Notes under the pieces: model-generated
The model's database searches: none
Seen by the model: only the letters and a program-made list of their open reading frames with translations
What the model was told of the DNA's origin: nothing
Assembly (NCBI GenBank): GCA_902571135.1
Contig: CACGAU010000007.1
Span: 18,994-82,993, forward strand
Origin: an uncultured Pelagibacteraceae bacterium
Lineage (GTDB): Bacteria > Pseudomonadota > Alphaproteobacteria > Pelagibacterales > Pelagibacteraceae
Reading direction: 5' to 3'
Length of the DNA stretch: 64,000 bases
Part shown: positions 52,477 to 63,069 of the stretch, piece after piece
How positions within the stretch are numbered: position 1 is the first letter of the stretch
How the letters are laid out: each line of letters starts with the position of its first letter
Translations under genes and position numbers: made by a program

Positions 52477-53856
52477 ATGAGATACGTAAGTACAAGAGAC
52501 ACATCAAAAACCTTTGAATTTAAAGACGTTTTTATCAAAGGCCTTGCTGATGATGGAGGCTTATTTATTCCAGAAAAATTAACTAAATATACTGAAAATG
52601 AGGTTAAAGACTTTAAAAAACTAAGCTACTCAGAGTTAGCCAAAAAGATCGTTTATCCATTTATAGGTAATTTCATGTCACAAGCTGAATTGAGTAAAAT
52701 TATTGATAAGTCTTACTCTGCATTTAGAAGAGATAATGTTGTAGATTTCATAAAGCTTGGAGACAGAACTGTGTTAGAACTGTTTCATGGTCCGACTTTA
52801 GCTTTTAAAGATGTTGCTATGCAACTTTTAGGTAACTTTTACGAGTATTACCTAAATAATGAAAATCAAAAGATTAATATTGTTGTTGCTACATCTGGAG
52901 ATACTGGTGCTGCAGCAATTGACGCAATTAAAGGTAAAAAAAATATTAATATTTTTGTCCTTCATCCGGATAATCGCGTTTCACCAGTTCAAAGAAAATT
53001 AATGACAACAGGTAAAGACGAAAACGTATTTAACATAGCCATAAAGGGAAATTTTGATGATTGTCAAAACTTAGTTAAATCCATGTTTGCAGATAAGAAA
53101 TTTTCAAATGACATTAACATGTCAGGTGTAAACTCTATTAACTGGGCGAGGATTATTGCTCAAAGTGTTTATTACTTTTATAGTTATTTATCAGTTGAGG
53201 ATGCAAGTGAACCAACAAATTTTTCAGTGCCGACAGGAAATTTTGGAGATGTATATGCAGGATATTTAGCCAAAAAAATGGGCTTGCCGATAGATAAATT
53301 GATTGTTGCAACTAATCAAAATGATATTTTACATAGAGCAATTTCAAAAGGTAGTTATGATGCAGAAAAAGTTTCAGAAACTATCTCTCCAAGTATGGAC
53401 ATACAAATAGCCAGTAATTTTGAAAGACTTATATTTGATCTTAATAATGGAGATGATCAACAGACTTCTCTAGATATGAAAAATATTAAAGAGAAGGGAC
53501 AGTATTTAATTAATGACGATAAATTAAATAAAATTAGCGAAAACTTTTTATCAGCTAGAATGAGTGAAGATGAGACCTTAGAGGTAATTAGAAATGTATA
53601 TGAAAAATTTGCTGTAGTTTTAGATCCACACACAGCTATTGGATATGGAGCATTTGATAAACATAACTTAAAAGGAAACAATATCGTACTTGCAACAGCG
53701 CATCCTTGCAAGTTTCCAGGCGCCATTCATAGTGCAATTAATGTGAAAGCAGAATTGCCTAATGAATTAACTTTTGTTTTAGATCAAAAAGAAAATTATG
53801 ATATTGTTGAAAATGATATTGAAAAAGTAAAACAACATATTAAAGATAGAACATAA
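52477..53856 (+). CDS. thrC: Threonine synthase
   Basis: MRYVSTRDTSKTFEFKDVFIKGLADDGGLFIPE, HGPTLAFKDVAMQ, ATSGDTGAAAI. Confidence 0.96.
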   Translation: MRYVSTRDTSKTFEFKDVFIKGLADDGGLFIPEKLTKYTENEVKDFKKLSYSELAKKIVYPFIGNFMSQAELSKIIDKSYSAFRRDNVVDFIKLGDRTVLELFHGPTLAFKDVAMQLLGNFYEYYLNNENQKINIVVATSGDTGAAAIDAIKGKKNINIFVLHPDNRVSPVQRKLMTTGKDENVFNIAIKGNFDDCQNLVKSMFADKKFSNDINMSGVNSINWARIIAQSVYYFYSYLSVEDASEPTNFSVPTGNFGDVYAGYLAKKMGLPIDKLIVATNQNDILHRAISKGSYDAEKVSETISPSMDIQIASNFERLIFDLNNGDDQQTSLDMKNIKEKGQYLINDDKLNKISENFLSARMSEDETLEVIRNVYEKFAVVLDPHTAIGYGAFDKHNLKGNNIVLATAHPCKFPGAIHSAINVKAELPNELTFVLDQKENYDIVENDIEKVKQHIKDRT

Positions 53857-54341
53857 TGAAAATAAACGAAAATGATTTACTACCCAATTCAGAAGTATTT
53901 GTTTTAGAAAATGGTGAGCCAACTAAAAAAAAAATTGAAGATTTTTTCAAAAATAAAAAAGTAGTTTTATTTGGATTGCCAGGCGCTTATACATCAGTGT
54001 GTTCTGCTAAACATTTACCTGGTTATGTTAAGTTGTATGATAAGTATAAAGAAAAAGGTATTGATCATATTATTTGCATTTCTGTAAATGATCCTTTTGT
54101 TATGAATGCCTGGGGAAAAGAAAATAATGTAGGCGATAAAATTATTATGATGGGAGACCCTTTTTTAAACTTTACTAAAGATATAGGTGCGGATGTTGAT
54201 AAAAGTGGTAGAGGTTTAGGTATTAGATCAAATAGATACACGATGTATGTTGAAGATATGAAGGTTGTTAAGTTACAAGAAGAAAAAGATACTGGATCTT
54301 GTGAAATTTCAGCAGCAGAAAACTTTTTAAATTTAGTCTAA
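53856..54341 (+). CDS. Peroxiredoxin (Prx5/AhpE-type, glutaredoxin-dependent-like)
   Basis: LFGLPGAYTSVCSAKHLPGYV, CISVNDPFVMNAW. Confidence 0.92.
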   Translation: MKINENDLLPNSEVFVLENGEPTKKKIEDFFKNKKVVLFGLPGAYTSVCSAKHLPGYVKLYDKYKEKGIDHIICISVNDPFVMNAWGKENNVGDKIIMMGDPFLNFTKDIGADVDKSGRGLGIRSNRYTMYVEDMKVVKLQEEKDTGSCEISAAENFLNLV

Positions 54342-54758
54342 ATTCGCAGCTTTTTTAGCTAATAAGTCTACTTCTTCATTCATAGGGTTTCCATCATGGG
54401 CCTTAACCCAATTCCATTGAACATTAAGTGATTTATTCAAATTATATAATTCAATCCACAAATCTTTATTTTTAACATCTTCTTTTTTTGATGTTTTCCA
54501 ATTATTAGCTAACCAAGTATTAATCCACTCGGTTATTCCATTTTTTACATATTGAGAGTCAGTATAAATTTTTATTTCAATACCAGGTTTCATATCCTTC
54601 AGTGCATTAATCGGAGCAAGTAGCTCCATTCGATTATTTGTAGTGTTTTTTTCACTACCACTAATTTTTCTTATTTCTTTTTCATCATTTATAATGGCAG
54701 CCCATCCACCATTACCTGGATTTGTTAAACATGAACCGTCTGTATAAATTGTAATCAT
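54333..54758 (-). CDS. rnhA: Ribonuclease HI
   Basis: MITIYTDGSCLTNPGNGGWAAI, NNRMELLAPINAL, WVKAHDGNPMNEEVDLLA. Confidence 0.96.
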   Translation of the reverse strand: MITIYTDGSCLTNPGNGGWAAIINDEKEIRKISGSEKNTTNNRMELLAPINALKDMKPGIEIKIYTDSQYVKNGITEWINTWLANNWKTSKKEDVKNKDLWIELYNLNKSLNVQWNWVKAHDGNPMNEEVDLLAKKAANLD

Positions 54759-55723
54759 TAATTTAAATAGTCTTTAAATGAACTTAAATTATTATGAGAA
54801 AGTAATTTTTGATAATATTCATTAGGGTCTTTAATTTTAATCAATGCTGTTTTTGGTGTATTTGAGTAGTCGTACAATCTTGTTAACAAATATCTTAATG
54901 CTGCACCTCTACACAAAATATTTATTGATTTCTTTTCTTTTGTTGAAATTTTTTTAACACTTTCATACCCTTTGATTAAATTTTTAATTTTCTTATGATT
55001 CATTTGGAATTTTTTCTTTTTATAGTCAAAACAAAGAGCATTGATGCAAATAGCAATTTCATACATAAAATAATCATTAGCAGCAAAGTAGAAATCAATA
55101 ATTCCTGAAAGTTTATTTTTTTTGAAGAATATATTATCTATAAATAAGTCGCCATGGATAATACCTTTGGGTAATTGTTTAGGCCAATTTTTATTAATAT
55201 CTTTTAGGTTATTTTTTAAGAATACTTTTAGATTTGAAAATTTTTTTGACTTAAATTTAATACTTTCCAACAAAGGTTTTAAATTCCTAATACCCATCGA
55301 ATTTTTTCTATTAAGCTTCATTTTATTTGTGACCACATGCATTCGAGCAATTGTTTTACCAATTGAATAACAATCATTTATATTTAATATTTTTTTATCT
55401 TTACCCTCTAAGAATGACACAATACATGCGGTTTTATTTTTTAATTTAATAAGATATTTATTTTCTTTGGTTTTCAGTGGCTTGGGACTATTTATTTTTG
55501 AATTATTCAAATTATCCATTAATTTCATAAAAAAAGGTATTTCATTTTGCAAAACTCTTTTTTCAAAAATAGTTAAAATGTATTTTTTCTTTTTTGACTT
55601 AAGAAGATAGTTTGTGTTTTCTATTCCTTGCTTAATACCTTTAAAACTTATTACTTTATCAATATTAAAATTTTTATTAATGATATTAATTTCTTTTTGA
55701 TTTATTTTTGTATAGACAGCCAT
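54758..55723 (-). CDS. thrB: Homoserine kinase (ThrB, APH-like family)
   Basis: MAVYTKINQKEINIINKNFNI, FKGIKQGIENTNYLL, IIHGDLFIDNIFF. Confidence 0.92.
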   Translation of the reverse strand: MAVYTKINQKEINIINKNFNIDKVISFKGIKQGIENTNYLLKSKKKKYILTIFEKRVLQNEIPFFMKLMDNLNNSKINSPKPLKTKENKYLIKLKNKTACIVSFLEGKDKKILNINDCYSIGKTIARMHVVTNKMKLNRKNSMGIRNLKPLLESIKFKSKKFSNLKVFLKNNLKDINKNWPKQLPKGIIHGDLFIDNIFFKKNKLSGIIDFYFAANDYFMYEIAICINALCFDYKKKKFQMNHKKIKNLIKGYESVKKISTKEKKSINILCRGAALRYLLTRLYDYSNTPKTALIKIKDPNEYYQKLLSHNNLSSFKDYLN

Positions 55724-55725
55724 TT

Positions 55726-56670
55726 TTAGTTTAATTTTTTTGGAACTTTAAATACTACATCTTCTTTAATTATTTCAACTTCATCGATACTTATAGAAAA
55801 TTTATTTTTTAAATCATTAATAAAATTTTCAACTAATATTTCTGGTGCGGATGCTCCTGAAGATATACCTATAGTATTGCAATTTTCTATTTCATCAAAC
55901 GGTATTAAGCTTTCTGAGTGAATAAGTTGCGAATTTTCACAGCCAGATTTTTTTGCTACCTCAACTAGCCTAACAGAATTTGAGGAGTTTCTACTTCCAA
56001 TAACAAAAAACATATCACAATTTTTTGCAATATTTTTTACTGCCATTTGACGGTTAGTAGTTGCATAACAAATATCTTCTTTCATTGGTTCTTTTATATT
56101 ACGAAAATTGGTTTTTAAAATTTTGATTATTTCTTTTGTATCTTCAACTGACAAAGTGGTTTGAGTAATATATGCTAATTTTTTGTCTAGTTTATTTTGA
56201 TAGTTTAAAGCATCTTTCTCATTTTGGATTAGATCTATAGAACCTTCATTTAATTGACCCATAGTTCCAATTACTTCAGGATGATTTTCATGACCAATTA
56301 ATATTATATGATAGCCAGCTTTATTAAGATTTTCCGCTTCTCTATGAACCTTAGAAACAAGTGGACATGTAGCATCCACATAAGTCATTTTATAATTTTT
56401 TGCATCTTGAGGTATTTTTTTTGGAACACCATGTGCTGAAAAAATTACTGGTCTTGATTTATCTTTTATCTCCTCCAGCTCTTCAACAAATATTGCTCCC
56501 TTTTTTTTTAAATCATCTACAACATATTTATTATGCACTATTTCATGACGCACATAAACTGGAGCTCCAAATTTTTGTATAGATTTTTCTACTATTTCAA
56601 TTGCTCTTTCTACCCCAGCACAAAACCCACGAGGTGCAGATAATAATATTTTTAATTCTTTATTTTTCAT
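55726..56670 (-). CDS. ispH: 4-hydroxy-3-methylbut-2-enyl diphosphate reductase
   Basis: LSAPRGFCAGVERAIEIVE, VRHEIVHNKYVVDDL, DATCPLVSKVH. Confidence 0.97.
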   Translation of the reverse strand: MKNKELKILLSAPRGFCAGVERAIEIVEKSIQKFGAPVYVRHEIVHNKYVVDDLKKKGAIFVEELEEIKDKSRPVIFSAHGVPKKIPQDAKNYKMTYVDATCPLVSKVHREAENLNKAGYHIILIGHENHPEVIGTMGQLNEGSIDLIQNEKDALNYQNKLDKKLAYITQTTLSVEDTKEIIKILKTNFRNIKEPMKEDICYATTNRQMAVKNIAKNCDMFFVIGSRNSSNSVRLVEVAKKSGCENSQLIHSESLIPFDEIENCNTIGISSGASAPEILVENFINDLKNKFSISIDEVEIIKEDVVFKVPKKLN

Positions 56671-57595
56671 TTTTTTCTAAAAAATATTCCAGCAATATAT
56701 GTGGAAAGGTTAAAGACGCCAAACCTATAAATATTATTTTTAAAATTGCACTATCCAAATTGTATGAATTTTCTAGCAGATATAGAGCAATAAAAGAAAA
56801 AATAGCTGTCAAAATTGTTAATGGTAAAGCTTTTTTAACAAACAATCTAAATCCATTAACTAAACTATTTGGATCAAGATCAATAGCTAGTGAAATTGAA
56901 TGCCTGATCGAGTGTAAAAAACAGAAATAAACAGTAAAAGCAATTAGTGGAGACAAATAGTAATTTAAAATTAAAATTGAAAAATAATCTAAAAAAACTA
57001 CAAATTTTTTAATTTCAAAATTCTTTAGAAAAAGAAAAATACTAGAAAAGGTACTACAGAATATTCCTATTTGAATTACATTATTTGTCTCAATAAAATT
57101 TAAACTTGAATAAAATGTCTCATTATCAATTAATAATAATTTAAAAATCGCTATTGTTTCCTGAAAATGAAAATATAAAGGAGCAAGTATAATTAAAAAT
57201 CCCTTAAAAAAATAAAGTATTTGAGTGGAATAGGATCTATCATTAATCAAAAATTGTGTATCCTCTTTTCCAAAGTGATAGGAGGCAATCATTAAAAAAA
57301 CAATTAAAGTTATTGATGGCAATATTATCCAAGTTAGTATTACTATTGCTGCAATTAAAATATACGTGATATAGAATATATAAGTTGATTTTATATTAAA
57401 TAATCTTAGCAGTTTTTTTCCTTTTAAATGATCTAAAGACCCATGGGAAACACCTATAATTAAAATTAAAAGTAAACACAAAATTGATGAAATATTTAAA
57501 TTATTAAACTTAAATAGCAAAATACAAAAAAGGTTTACAACAAAGAAAAAAATAAATGAATGATTTAGATTTATTTTATTTATTTTATTGATCAT
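56660..57595 (-). CDS. blh: Brp/Blh family beta-carotene 15,15'-dioxygenase
   Basis: GVSHGSLDHLKGKKL, SYHFGKEDTQF, HSIRHSISLAIDLD, FPHILLEYF; adjacent to crtY. Confidence 0.88.
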   Translation of the reverse strand: MINKINKINLNHSFIFFFVVNLFCILLFKFNNLNISSILCLLLILIIGVSHGSLDHLKGKKLLRLFNIKSTYIFYITYILIAAIVILTWIILPSITLIVFLMIASYHFGKEDTQFLINDRSYSTQILYFFKGFLIILAPLYFHFQETIAIFKLLLIDNETFYSSLNFIETNNVIQIGIFCSTFSSIFLFLKNFEIKKFVVFLDYFSILILNYYLSPLIAFTVYFCFLHSIRHSISLAIDLDPNSLVNGFRLFVKKALPLTILTAIFSFIALYLLENSYNLDSAILKIIFIGLASLTFPHILLEYFLEKNEK

Positions 57596-57596
57596 C

Positions 57597-58661
57597 TTAA
57601 ATTAATTCTTTTAAAAATTTCCACTTTGGCATTTTTAGAATTACTTCTAAATCTTCAAAAAAACTGCTTTTATTTGATAAAAAATTGATAGCTGTTTTAG
57701 GTTTTGAATTAAAGACTTTGAAAAATATATTTCCCATTTCATTGGAATTGTTTTTAAGAACCCTCAACAAGATTTTATCTAAAAAATCATATTTCGAATT
57801 AATTTTAAATAGATTTACATTTTTTATATTTTCTATGTTTTCTCTTATATATCTGCTTTGTTCTTGAATATTTAGGAAAGTATAACCTGTACTTAATCTA
57901 GTCATGCCTCCTGCTGAGCCTATATAAATTTCATTTGATTTACTTAAATTTTTTTGTCTAAAAAGTGGGATTGCTCCAGTCTCTTTGAAATTAATTTTAC
58001 AGTTTCTGATATTTAGATGTTTACTTAAATAATCATCAATTTGTTCATCATAATCTTTCAGTTTCTCATTATTTAGTTCAGATATCCAAGTAGTTTCAAC
58101 TAATGCATTTCTTTTAGTAAATGGTAGCGTATAAAAAAAATGAACTTTATTTCTTTGATCACAAGCAAAGTCCATTAAATTGAATATTTTGTCATCAAAA
58201 AAGTCTTTATTTGTTTCTATTTCAACTCCACAAAAGTGTTGCCATAACTCACTCTGTTTATTCTCAAAATTAGGTACACTATTAAATACTACTGAATTTG
58301 ATTTATCTATTTCATCAGTACTTTTAAAAAACTGAATATTTTTATTTAATTTAAGTTTTGAAAGTATTTTTTCGTAGAACATACCACTATCAATTGTTTG
58401 ATATGGCGTAGTTTTGCAATCTATATATTTTGTATTATTAGGTGTATTTATTGTAAAATTATTCCAACTTTTTTTTACACAGTCATCAAAATTATGGGAA
58501 AAAACCTTCCAAAATGACCAGGTTTTATCTCTTTTATAATCTTCTCTTGGTTCAATGATTGCTAAGGTTTTATCTTTTAATTTTTCATAAACTTCCAGCT
58601 CATATGCTAATGAAAGACCTGCACAACCTCCACCTATAATTATGTAATCAAATTCTTTCAT
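57597..58661 (-). CDS. crtY: Lycopene beta-cyclase
   Basis: YIIIGGGCAGLSLAYEL, TWSFWKVF, GGMTRLSTGYTFLNIQEQS. Confidence 0.9.
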   Translation of the reverse strand: MKEFDYIIIGGGCAGLSLAYELEVYEKLKDKTLAIIEPREDYKRDKTWSFWKVFSHNFDDCVKKSWNNFTINTPNNTKYIDCKTTPYQTIDSGMFYEKILSKLKLNKNIQFFKSTDEIDKSNSVVFNSVPNFENKQSELWQHFCGVEIETNKDFFDDKIFNLMDFACDQRNKVHFFYTLPFTKRNALVETTWISELNNEKLKDYDEQIDDYLSKHLNIRNCKINFKETGAIPLFRQKNLSKSNEIYIGSAGGMTRLSTGYTFLNIQEQSRYIRENIENIKNVNLFKINSKYDFLDKILLRVLKNNSNEMGNIFFKVFNSKPKTAINFLSNKSSFFEDLEVILKMPKWKFLKELI

Positions 58662-59499
58662 TTAAATTTATTTCTTCATTAATTAAATTATGATCATGAT
58701 TAATATTATCATCGTTTTTACTTATAAGTGATAACTTAATTAAGTCAAAAATAGATAAAAAAGTTTCAATAATTTTTTCAATATTTGAAACATAAATTTT
58801 TCCTGATTTTTTATAATTTTCTATGTTTTGTTTATTTAAAATTTTATATCCTATTTTTCTATAAACTCTTCTTGCTACTAAAATAGAAAACCTGAAACTT
58901 AATGGTATTTCTTTAATTGAGTAAAATGAGTTTTTATAAAACTGTTCTGAAAGCTTGATTGTATTCTTTATGTCCTCAAAACTTTCATTGATATAAAATC
59001 TATTATTTTTTTTATCTTCCATAACATCTCTTGAAATATTTGTTAATTGCATAGCAATCCCGAGATCAATAGCTGATTTTAGAGATTTTTCTTTGTGAAC
59101 ATTCAATATCTTAGCCATCATTAATCCAACTGTTCCAGCCACCCTATAGGAATAAATTAATAATTCTTTTTTTGAATTAAGTTTAACATTTTCTTTTATA
59201 TCAGAATTAATACCCTCAAATAAATCGTCTACAATTTTAGTTGAAATACTGAATTCATTAATAAGACCCCACATGTTTTTAATAACCGGATCATCATAAT
59301 GTTTATTAACAAAATTATTTCTAAATTTAATAAAATTATCTTTTTTTATTTCAATATTGTTTTCATCATCAGCAATATTATCTGCTTCTCTACAAAAATC
59401 ATAAAGCGCAGAGCATTTTTCATAGGTTTTTTTTGGTAAAAAAAAACCTGCCCAATTAAAAGATTTTGCGTAAATGGCTAAATAATTCTTTGTTAACAT
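58648..59499 (-). CDS. crtB: Phytoene synthase
   Basis: YDFCREADNIADDE, AMQLTNISRDVMEDKKNNRFYI. Confidence 0.93.
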   Translation of the reverse strand: MLTKNYLAIYAKSFNWAGFFLPKKTYEKCSALYDFCREADNIADDENNIEIKKDNFIKFRNNFVNKHYDDPVIKNMWGLINEFSISTKIVDDLFEGINSDIKENVKLNSKKELLIYSYRVAGTVGLMMAKILNVHKEKSLKSAIDLGIAMQLTNISRDVMEDKKNNRFYINESFEDIKNTIKLSEQFYKNSFYSIKEIPLSFRFSILVARRVYRKIGYKILNKQNIENYKKSGKIYVSNIEKIIETFLSIFDLIKLSLISKNDDNINHDHNLINEEINLNERI

Positions 59500-60959
59500 T
59501 AAAATAATTTATCTAAAACTTTTGCTGAAGAGAGAACACCTGGTACCCCAGCCCCTGGATGTGTTCCTGCACCAACAAAGTATAAACCATCATATATTTC
59601 AGATTTATTATGAAATCTAAAGTATGCGGATTGTGTAAATTTAGGTTGAATTGAAAACCCTGATCCAAATTTTGTATTTAATTCTTTTTCAAAGTAATCA
59701 GGTGTTAGATAAAAGTCCTCAACTATATTATTCTTAAGATCCGGCATTAAGTCTTTTTCCATTTTTTCAATTACAAGATTTTTCATTTTCTCACCTTCAG
59801 TTTCCCAATTTATTTTTGACTGATTGTTAGGAACAGGTACTAACACATAAAAACAATCATTCCCTTCTGGTGCCATAGTTTTATCAGTCGCTGTAGGTCT
59901 GTGAAGATAATAGCTAATATCGTTATTTAATTTTTTCTTATCAAATATGTCATCAAGATGTTCTTTATACTTGTTTCCAAACTTTATTGTATGATGTTCA
60001 ACATTCTCATAAATTTTTTTTGTTCCAAAATAGTAAACAAATAAACCCATAGAATATTCCATTCGATTTTTTTTCCAATTAAACAACATGGAACTCTTGT
60101 TGCTTTTGGTTAACATCTTCTCATAAAATGCAGGCGGATCTGCATTACAAACAACATTATCTGCACCAATTTCATTTTCATTATTTAATTTTACACCACT
60201 TATTTTATTATTTTTTGTTATTATTTCAGTTACTTCACTGTTTTTTATTATTTCAATACCAACCTCATTCATTAACTTTTCAAAACCTTTAATTATATTT
60301 CCTGTCCCTCCAACTGAATAATGTATTCCCCATTTTTTTTCTAAATAAAGAATTAATCCATAAATAGAAGTGGTGGTAAAAGGATTTCCCCCAACTAACA
60401 AAGGATGCATGCTAAGCATTCTTCTTAATTTTTCATTTTTTATAAAAGATGAAACAAGTGAGTAAACTGATTTATAACTTTTTAGTTTTAATAAAGCAGG
60501 CAATTGTTGCATCATTACAAAAGGCTTATCAAATGGCACATCTGCAAGTTCTAAAAAACCTTTATCAAATATCTTTTTTGTAAAATTAACTAATTTTTCA
60601 TACCCATTCACATCTTCTTTGCTAAGCTTCTCAATTTGGTCTTTCATCTCTATTTCGTCACCTGAATAATTAAATTTAGTTTTGTCCTCAAAAATAAATT
60701 GGTACCAAATTTTAAGTGGAGTTAGTTCTATATAATTTTTTGGATCTTTATTGAATAACTCGAATAGTTCGTTAATTAAGCAGGGTGCAGTAATTACTGT
60801 TGGTCCAGCATCATATATAAATCCATTTCTTTTAAAAACTCTAGCTCTACCACCCAGGTCTGGATGTTTTTCTATTAATTTTACGTTATGTCCTTTTGCC
60901 TTAAGTCTTAGTGCTGCTGCTATTCCACCAAATCCTGATCCAATGACTATAGAGTTCAT
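59499..60959 (-). CDS. crtI: Phytoene desaturase
   Basis: VIGSGFGGIAAALRLKAKGHNVKLIEKHPDLGGRARVF, YFVGAGTHPGAGVPGVLSSAKV. Confidence 0.95.
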   Translation of the reverse strand: MNSIVIGSGFGGIAAALRLKAKGHNVKLIEKHPDLGGRARVFKRNGFIYDAGPTVITAPCLINELFELFNKDPKNYIELTPLKIWYQFIFEDKTKFNYSGDEIEMKDQIEKLSKEDVNGYEKLVNFTKKIFDKGFLELADVPFDKPFVMMQQLPALLKLKSYKSVYSLVSSFIKNEKLRRMLSMHPLLVGGNPFTTTSIYGLILYLEKKWGIHYSVGGTGNIIKGFEKLMNEVGIEIIKNSEVTEIITKNNKISGVKLNNENEIGADNVVCNADPPAFYEKMLTKSNKSSMLFNWKKNRMEYSMGLFVYYFGTKKIYENVEHHTIKFGNKYKEHLDDIFDKKKLNNDISYYLHRPTATDKTMAPEGNDCFYVLVPVPNNQSKINWETEGEKMKNLVIEKMEKDLMPDLKNNIVEDFYLTPDYFEKELNTKFGSGFSIQPKFTQSAYFRFHNKSEIYDGLYFVGAGTHPGAGVPGVLSSAKVLDKLF

Positions 60960-60998
60960 TTTAATAATTTATAGCTTTTTTGAAAAATTGTAAGTGTA

Positions 60999-61496
60999 TT
61001 ATGAGTTAATTTTTTTTAACTCTGCTTTAGTTTCATCTAAATTTTTTTGAAACACAGCATCTAATTTTGACTTGTCTACAGATGTAGTTATTATTTTTTT
61101 AACCGAGTCCACGGCAATCTTTATTGATGCGTCCTTAATTTCTTTTAAAGCCGCTTCTTTCATCTGACTTATTTTATTTTCAGCTAAATTTTTTTTAATT
61201 TCTGATGATTTATGAAACTTATCATTCATCTCAATTATTAATCTATCTGCGTCTTTTTTGGCGTTCTCAAGAATTTCGTTGCTAACAGACTGAGCTGTAT
61301 CTAATTTTTTTTGTGAGTTATCTAATAGTGTTTTTGCCTCGGTTCTTAATTTTTCACTTTCATCAATTTCATTTTTAATGTCAGATATCATTTTATCTAA
61401 CATTTCAGAAATTTTTTGAGGAATTTTAAGGTAAATTAACGCTGCAAAAAAAATAATAAATGATACGGCTACCCAAAATGTTGCATCAATTGCCAT
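60999..61496 (-). CDS. atpF: F0F1 ATP synthase subunit B
   Basis: MAIDATFWVAVSFIIFFAALIYLKIPQKISEMLDKM; long helix; gene order; start re-assigned. Confidence 0.9.
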   Translation of the reverse strand: MAIDATFWVAVSFIIFFAALIYLKIPQKISEMLDKMISDIKNEIDESEKLRTEAKTLLDNSQKKLDTAQSVSNEILENAKKDADRLIIEMNDKFHKSSEIKKNLAENKISQMKEAALKEIKDASIKIAVDSVKKIITTSVDKSKLDAVFQKNLDETKAELKKINS

Positions 61497-62091
61497 AGTA
61501 TTTATCTCCATTTCTTTTAGATAGATCGTCAACAATTGCAGATATACTACTATTATTTACTTCAGCTCCAATTAGTTTTTGCAACAACTCAGATGAAGTC
61601 TCAATAGCAATTATATTTATTTTATCTGGCGCATTTTTTCTTAATGCATCTATTTCTTTTTCAGCCTCAGCAATTTCATTATCAATCTGCTTATCAAGCA
61701 CTTCTCTTTTTGCACCAATGTCTTTTAGTGCTTTTTCTCTTGCTAGATTGAAAATACTATTAGCCTCAAGTTTGCTTTTAGATATAATTTCATCGTATTC
61801 TTTTAGTTTTGCATCACTATCTTCTCTTTGTTTCTCAGCAGCCTCAATATTTTCTAATATTTGAGATTTTCTCGATTCTAAGTTGTTACTAATTTTTGGT
61901 AGTATTAGTTTAGATAAAACTAAATACATAATACCAAAAGTAAGTATTAGCCAAAAAATTTGAGAAACCCAAAACTCTGGATTTAATTGAGGCATACCTC
62001 CGCTTTCAGCTGCAAAAGCTTCTTTAATAAAAAAGAAGCTAAAAAATATTGACTGAAAATATATTTTTTTAACCATCAATTTAAAACGCAA
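61486..62091 (-). CDS. F0F1 ATP synthase subunit B'
   Basis: GMPQLNPEFWVSQIFWLILTFGIMYLVLSKLILPKISNNLESR; gene order b'-b. Confidence 0.9.
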   Translation of the reverse strand: MRFKLMVKKIYFQSIFFSFFFIKEAFAAESGGMPQLNPEFWVSQIFWLILTFGIMYLVLSKLILPKISNNLESRKSQILENIEAAEKQREDSDAKLKEYDEIISKSKLEANSIFNLAREKALKDIGAKREVLDKQIDNEIAEAEKEIDALRKNAPDKINIIAIETSSELLQKLIGAEVNNSSISAIVDDLSKRNGDKYYGN

Positions 62092-62308
62092 AGAGAATGA
62101 TTAACGCAACTACCAATCCGAATAATCCCGTAGCTTCTGCAAGTGCAAAACCTAAAAGCAAGTTAGGAAATTGTTTTTGTGCTGCAGATGGATTTCTCAT
62201 TGCACCAGACAAATAATTTCCAAAAATTATTCCGATACCAACACCGGCTCCAGCTAAAGCAATTGCTGCTAAACCTGCTCCGATCATTTTTGCTGCTTCT
62301 AATTCCAT
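62081..62308 (-). CDS. atpE: F0F1 ATP synthase subunit C
   Basis: MELEAAKMIGAGLAAIALAGAGVGIGIIFGNYLSGAMRNPSAAQ...GFALAEATGLFGLVVALI. Confidence 0.97.
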   Translation of the reverse strand: MELEAAKMIGAGLAAIALAGAGVGIGIIFGNYLSGAMRNPSAAQKQFPNLLLGFALAEATGLFGLVVALIILFAF

Positions 62309-62325
62309 TATATCCTCCTCTGTTA

Positions 62326-63060
62326 TTAATGGTGTAAATTTAATGCATCATTTAAATAGATGCAGGTTAAGATTGCAAAAACATAAGCTTGAAGAAAAGC
62401 AACTAAGATCTCCAAACCAGTTAACGCAACCGAAAAACTTAGTGGAAGCCACCCACCAACTATTCCAAGGCTAATTACAAAGCCTCCGAAAACTTTCATC
62501 ATTGTATGACCAGCCATCATATTGGCAAATAATCTAACTGATAAACTTATAGGCCTACTTAAATAAGAAATAATTTCTATAACAACAATTAAAGGGAGTA
62601 ATACTGCAGGCACTCCACTTGGAACAAATAATTTTAAATATCCAAATCCATGTTTAATAAACCCAATTACAGTCACTCCAATAAATATAAATGCTGCGAG
62701 CACAAATGTTACAATGATATGACTGGTTACAGTGAAAGTATAAGGTATCATTCCAAACATGTTACAAAATAAAACAAACATGAATAGAGAAAATATAAAT
62801 GCAAAGTATGGTTTAGCTTTTGATCCAGCTGTATCGCTAATCATTTTGGATACAAAGGTATAGCTAAGTTCTGCTAATAATTGAATTTTGTTTGGTAGTA
62901 TTGAATTTTTTTTTGATCCTAAATTAAAGATTAACAAAATAGATACAGTACTTAAAATCATAAACAAACTTGCGTTTGTAAATGATATGTCGAATGCTCC
63001 AACTTTAATTTCAGGTCCAATTCTATAAACGTCGAATTGGGACATAGGATTTGCTGCCAT
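62326..63060 (-). CDS. atpB: F0F1 ATP synthase subunit A
   Basis: SLSVRLFANMMAGHTMMKVFG, LEILVAFLQAYVFAILTCIYL. Confidence 0.97.
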   Translation of the reverse strand: MAANPMSQFDVYRIGPEIKVGAFDISFTNASLFMILSTVSILLIFNLGSKKNSILPNKIQLLAELSYTFVSKMISDTAGSKAKPYFAFIFSLFMFVLFCNMFGMIPYTFTVTSHIIVTFVLAAFIFIGVTVIGFIKHGFGYLKLFVPSGVPAVLLPLIVVIEIISYLSRPISLSVRLFANMMAGHTMMKVFGGFVISLGIVGGWLPLSFSVALTGLEILVAFLQAYVFAILTCIYLNDALNLHH

Positions 63061-63069
63061 AATACTTAT

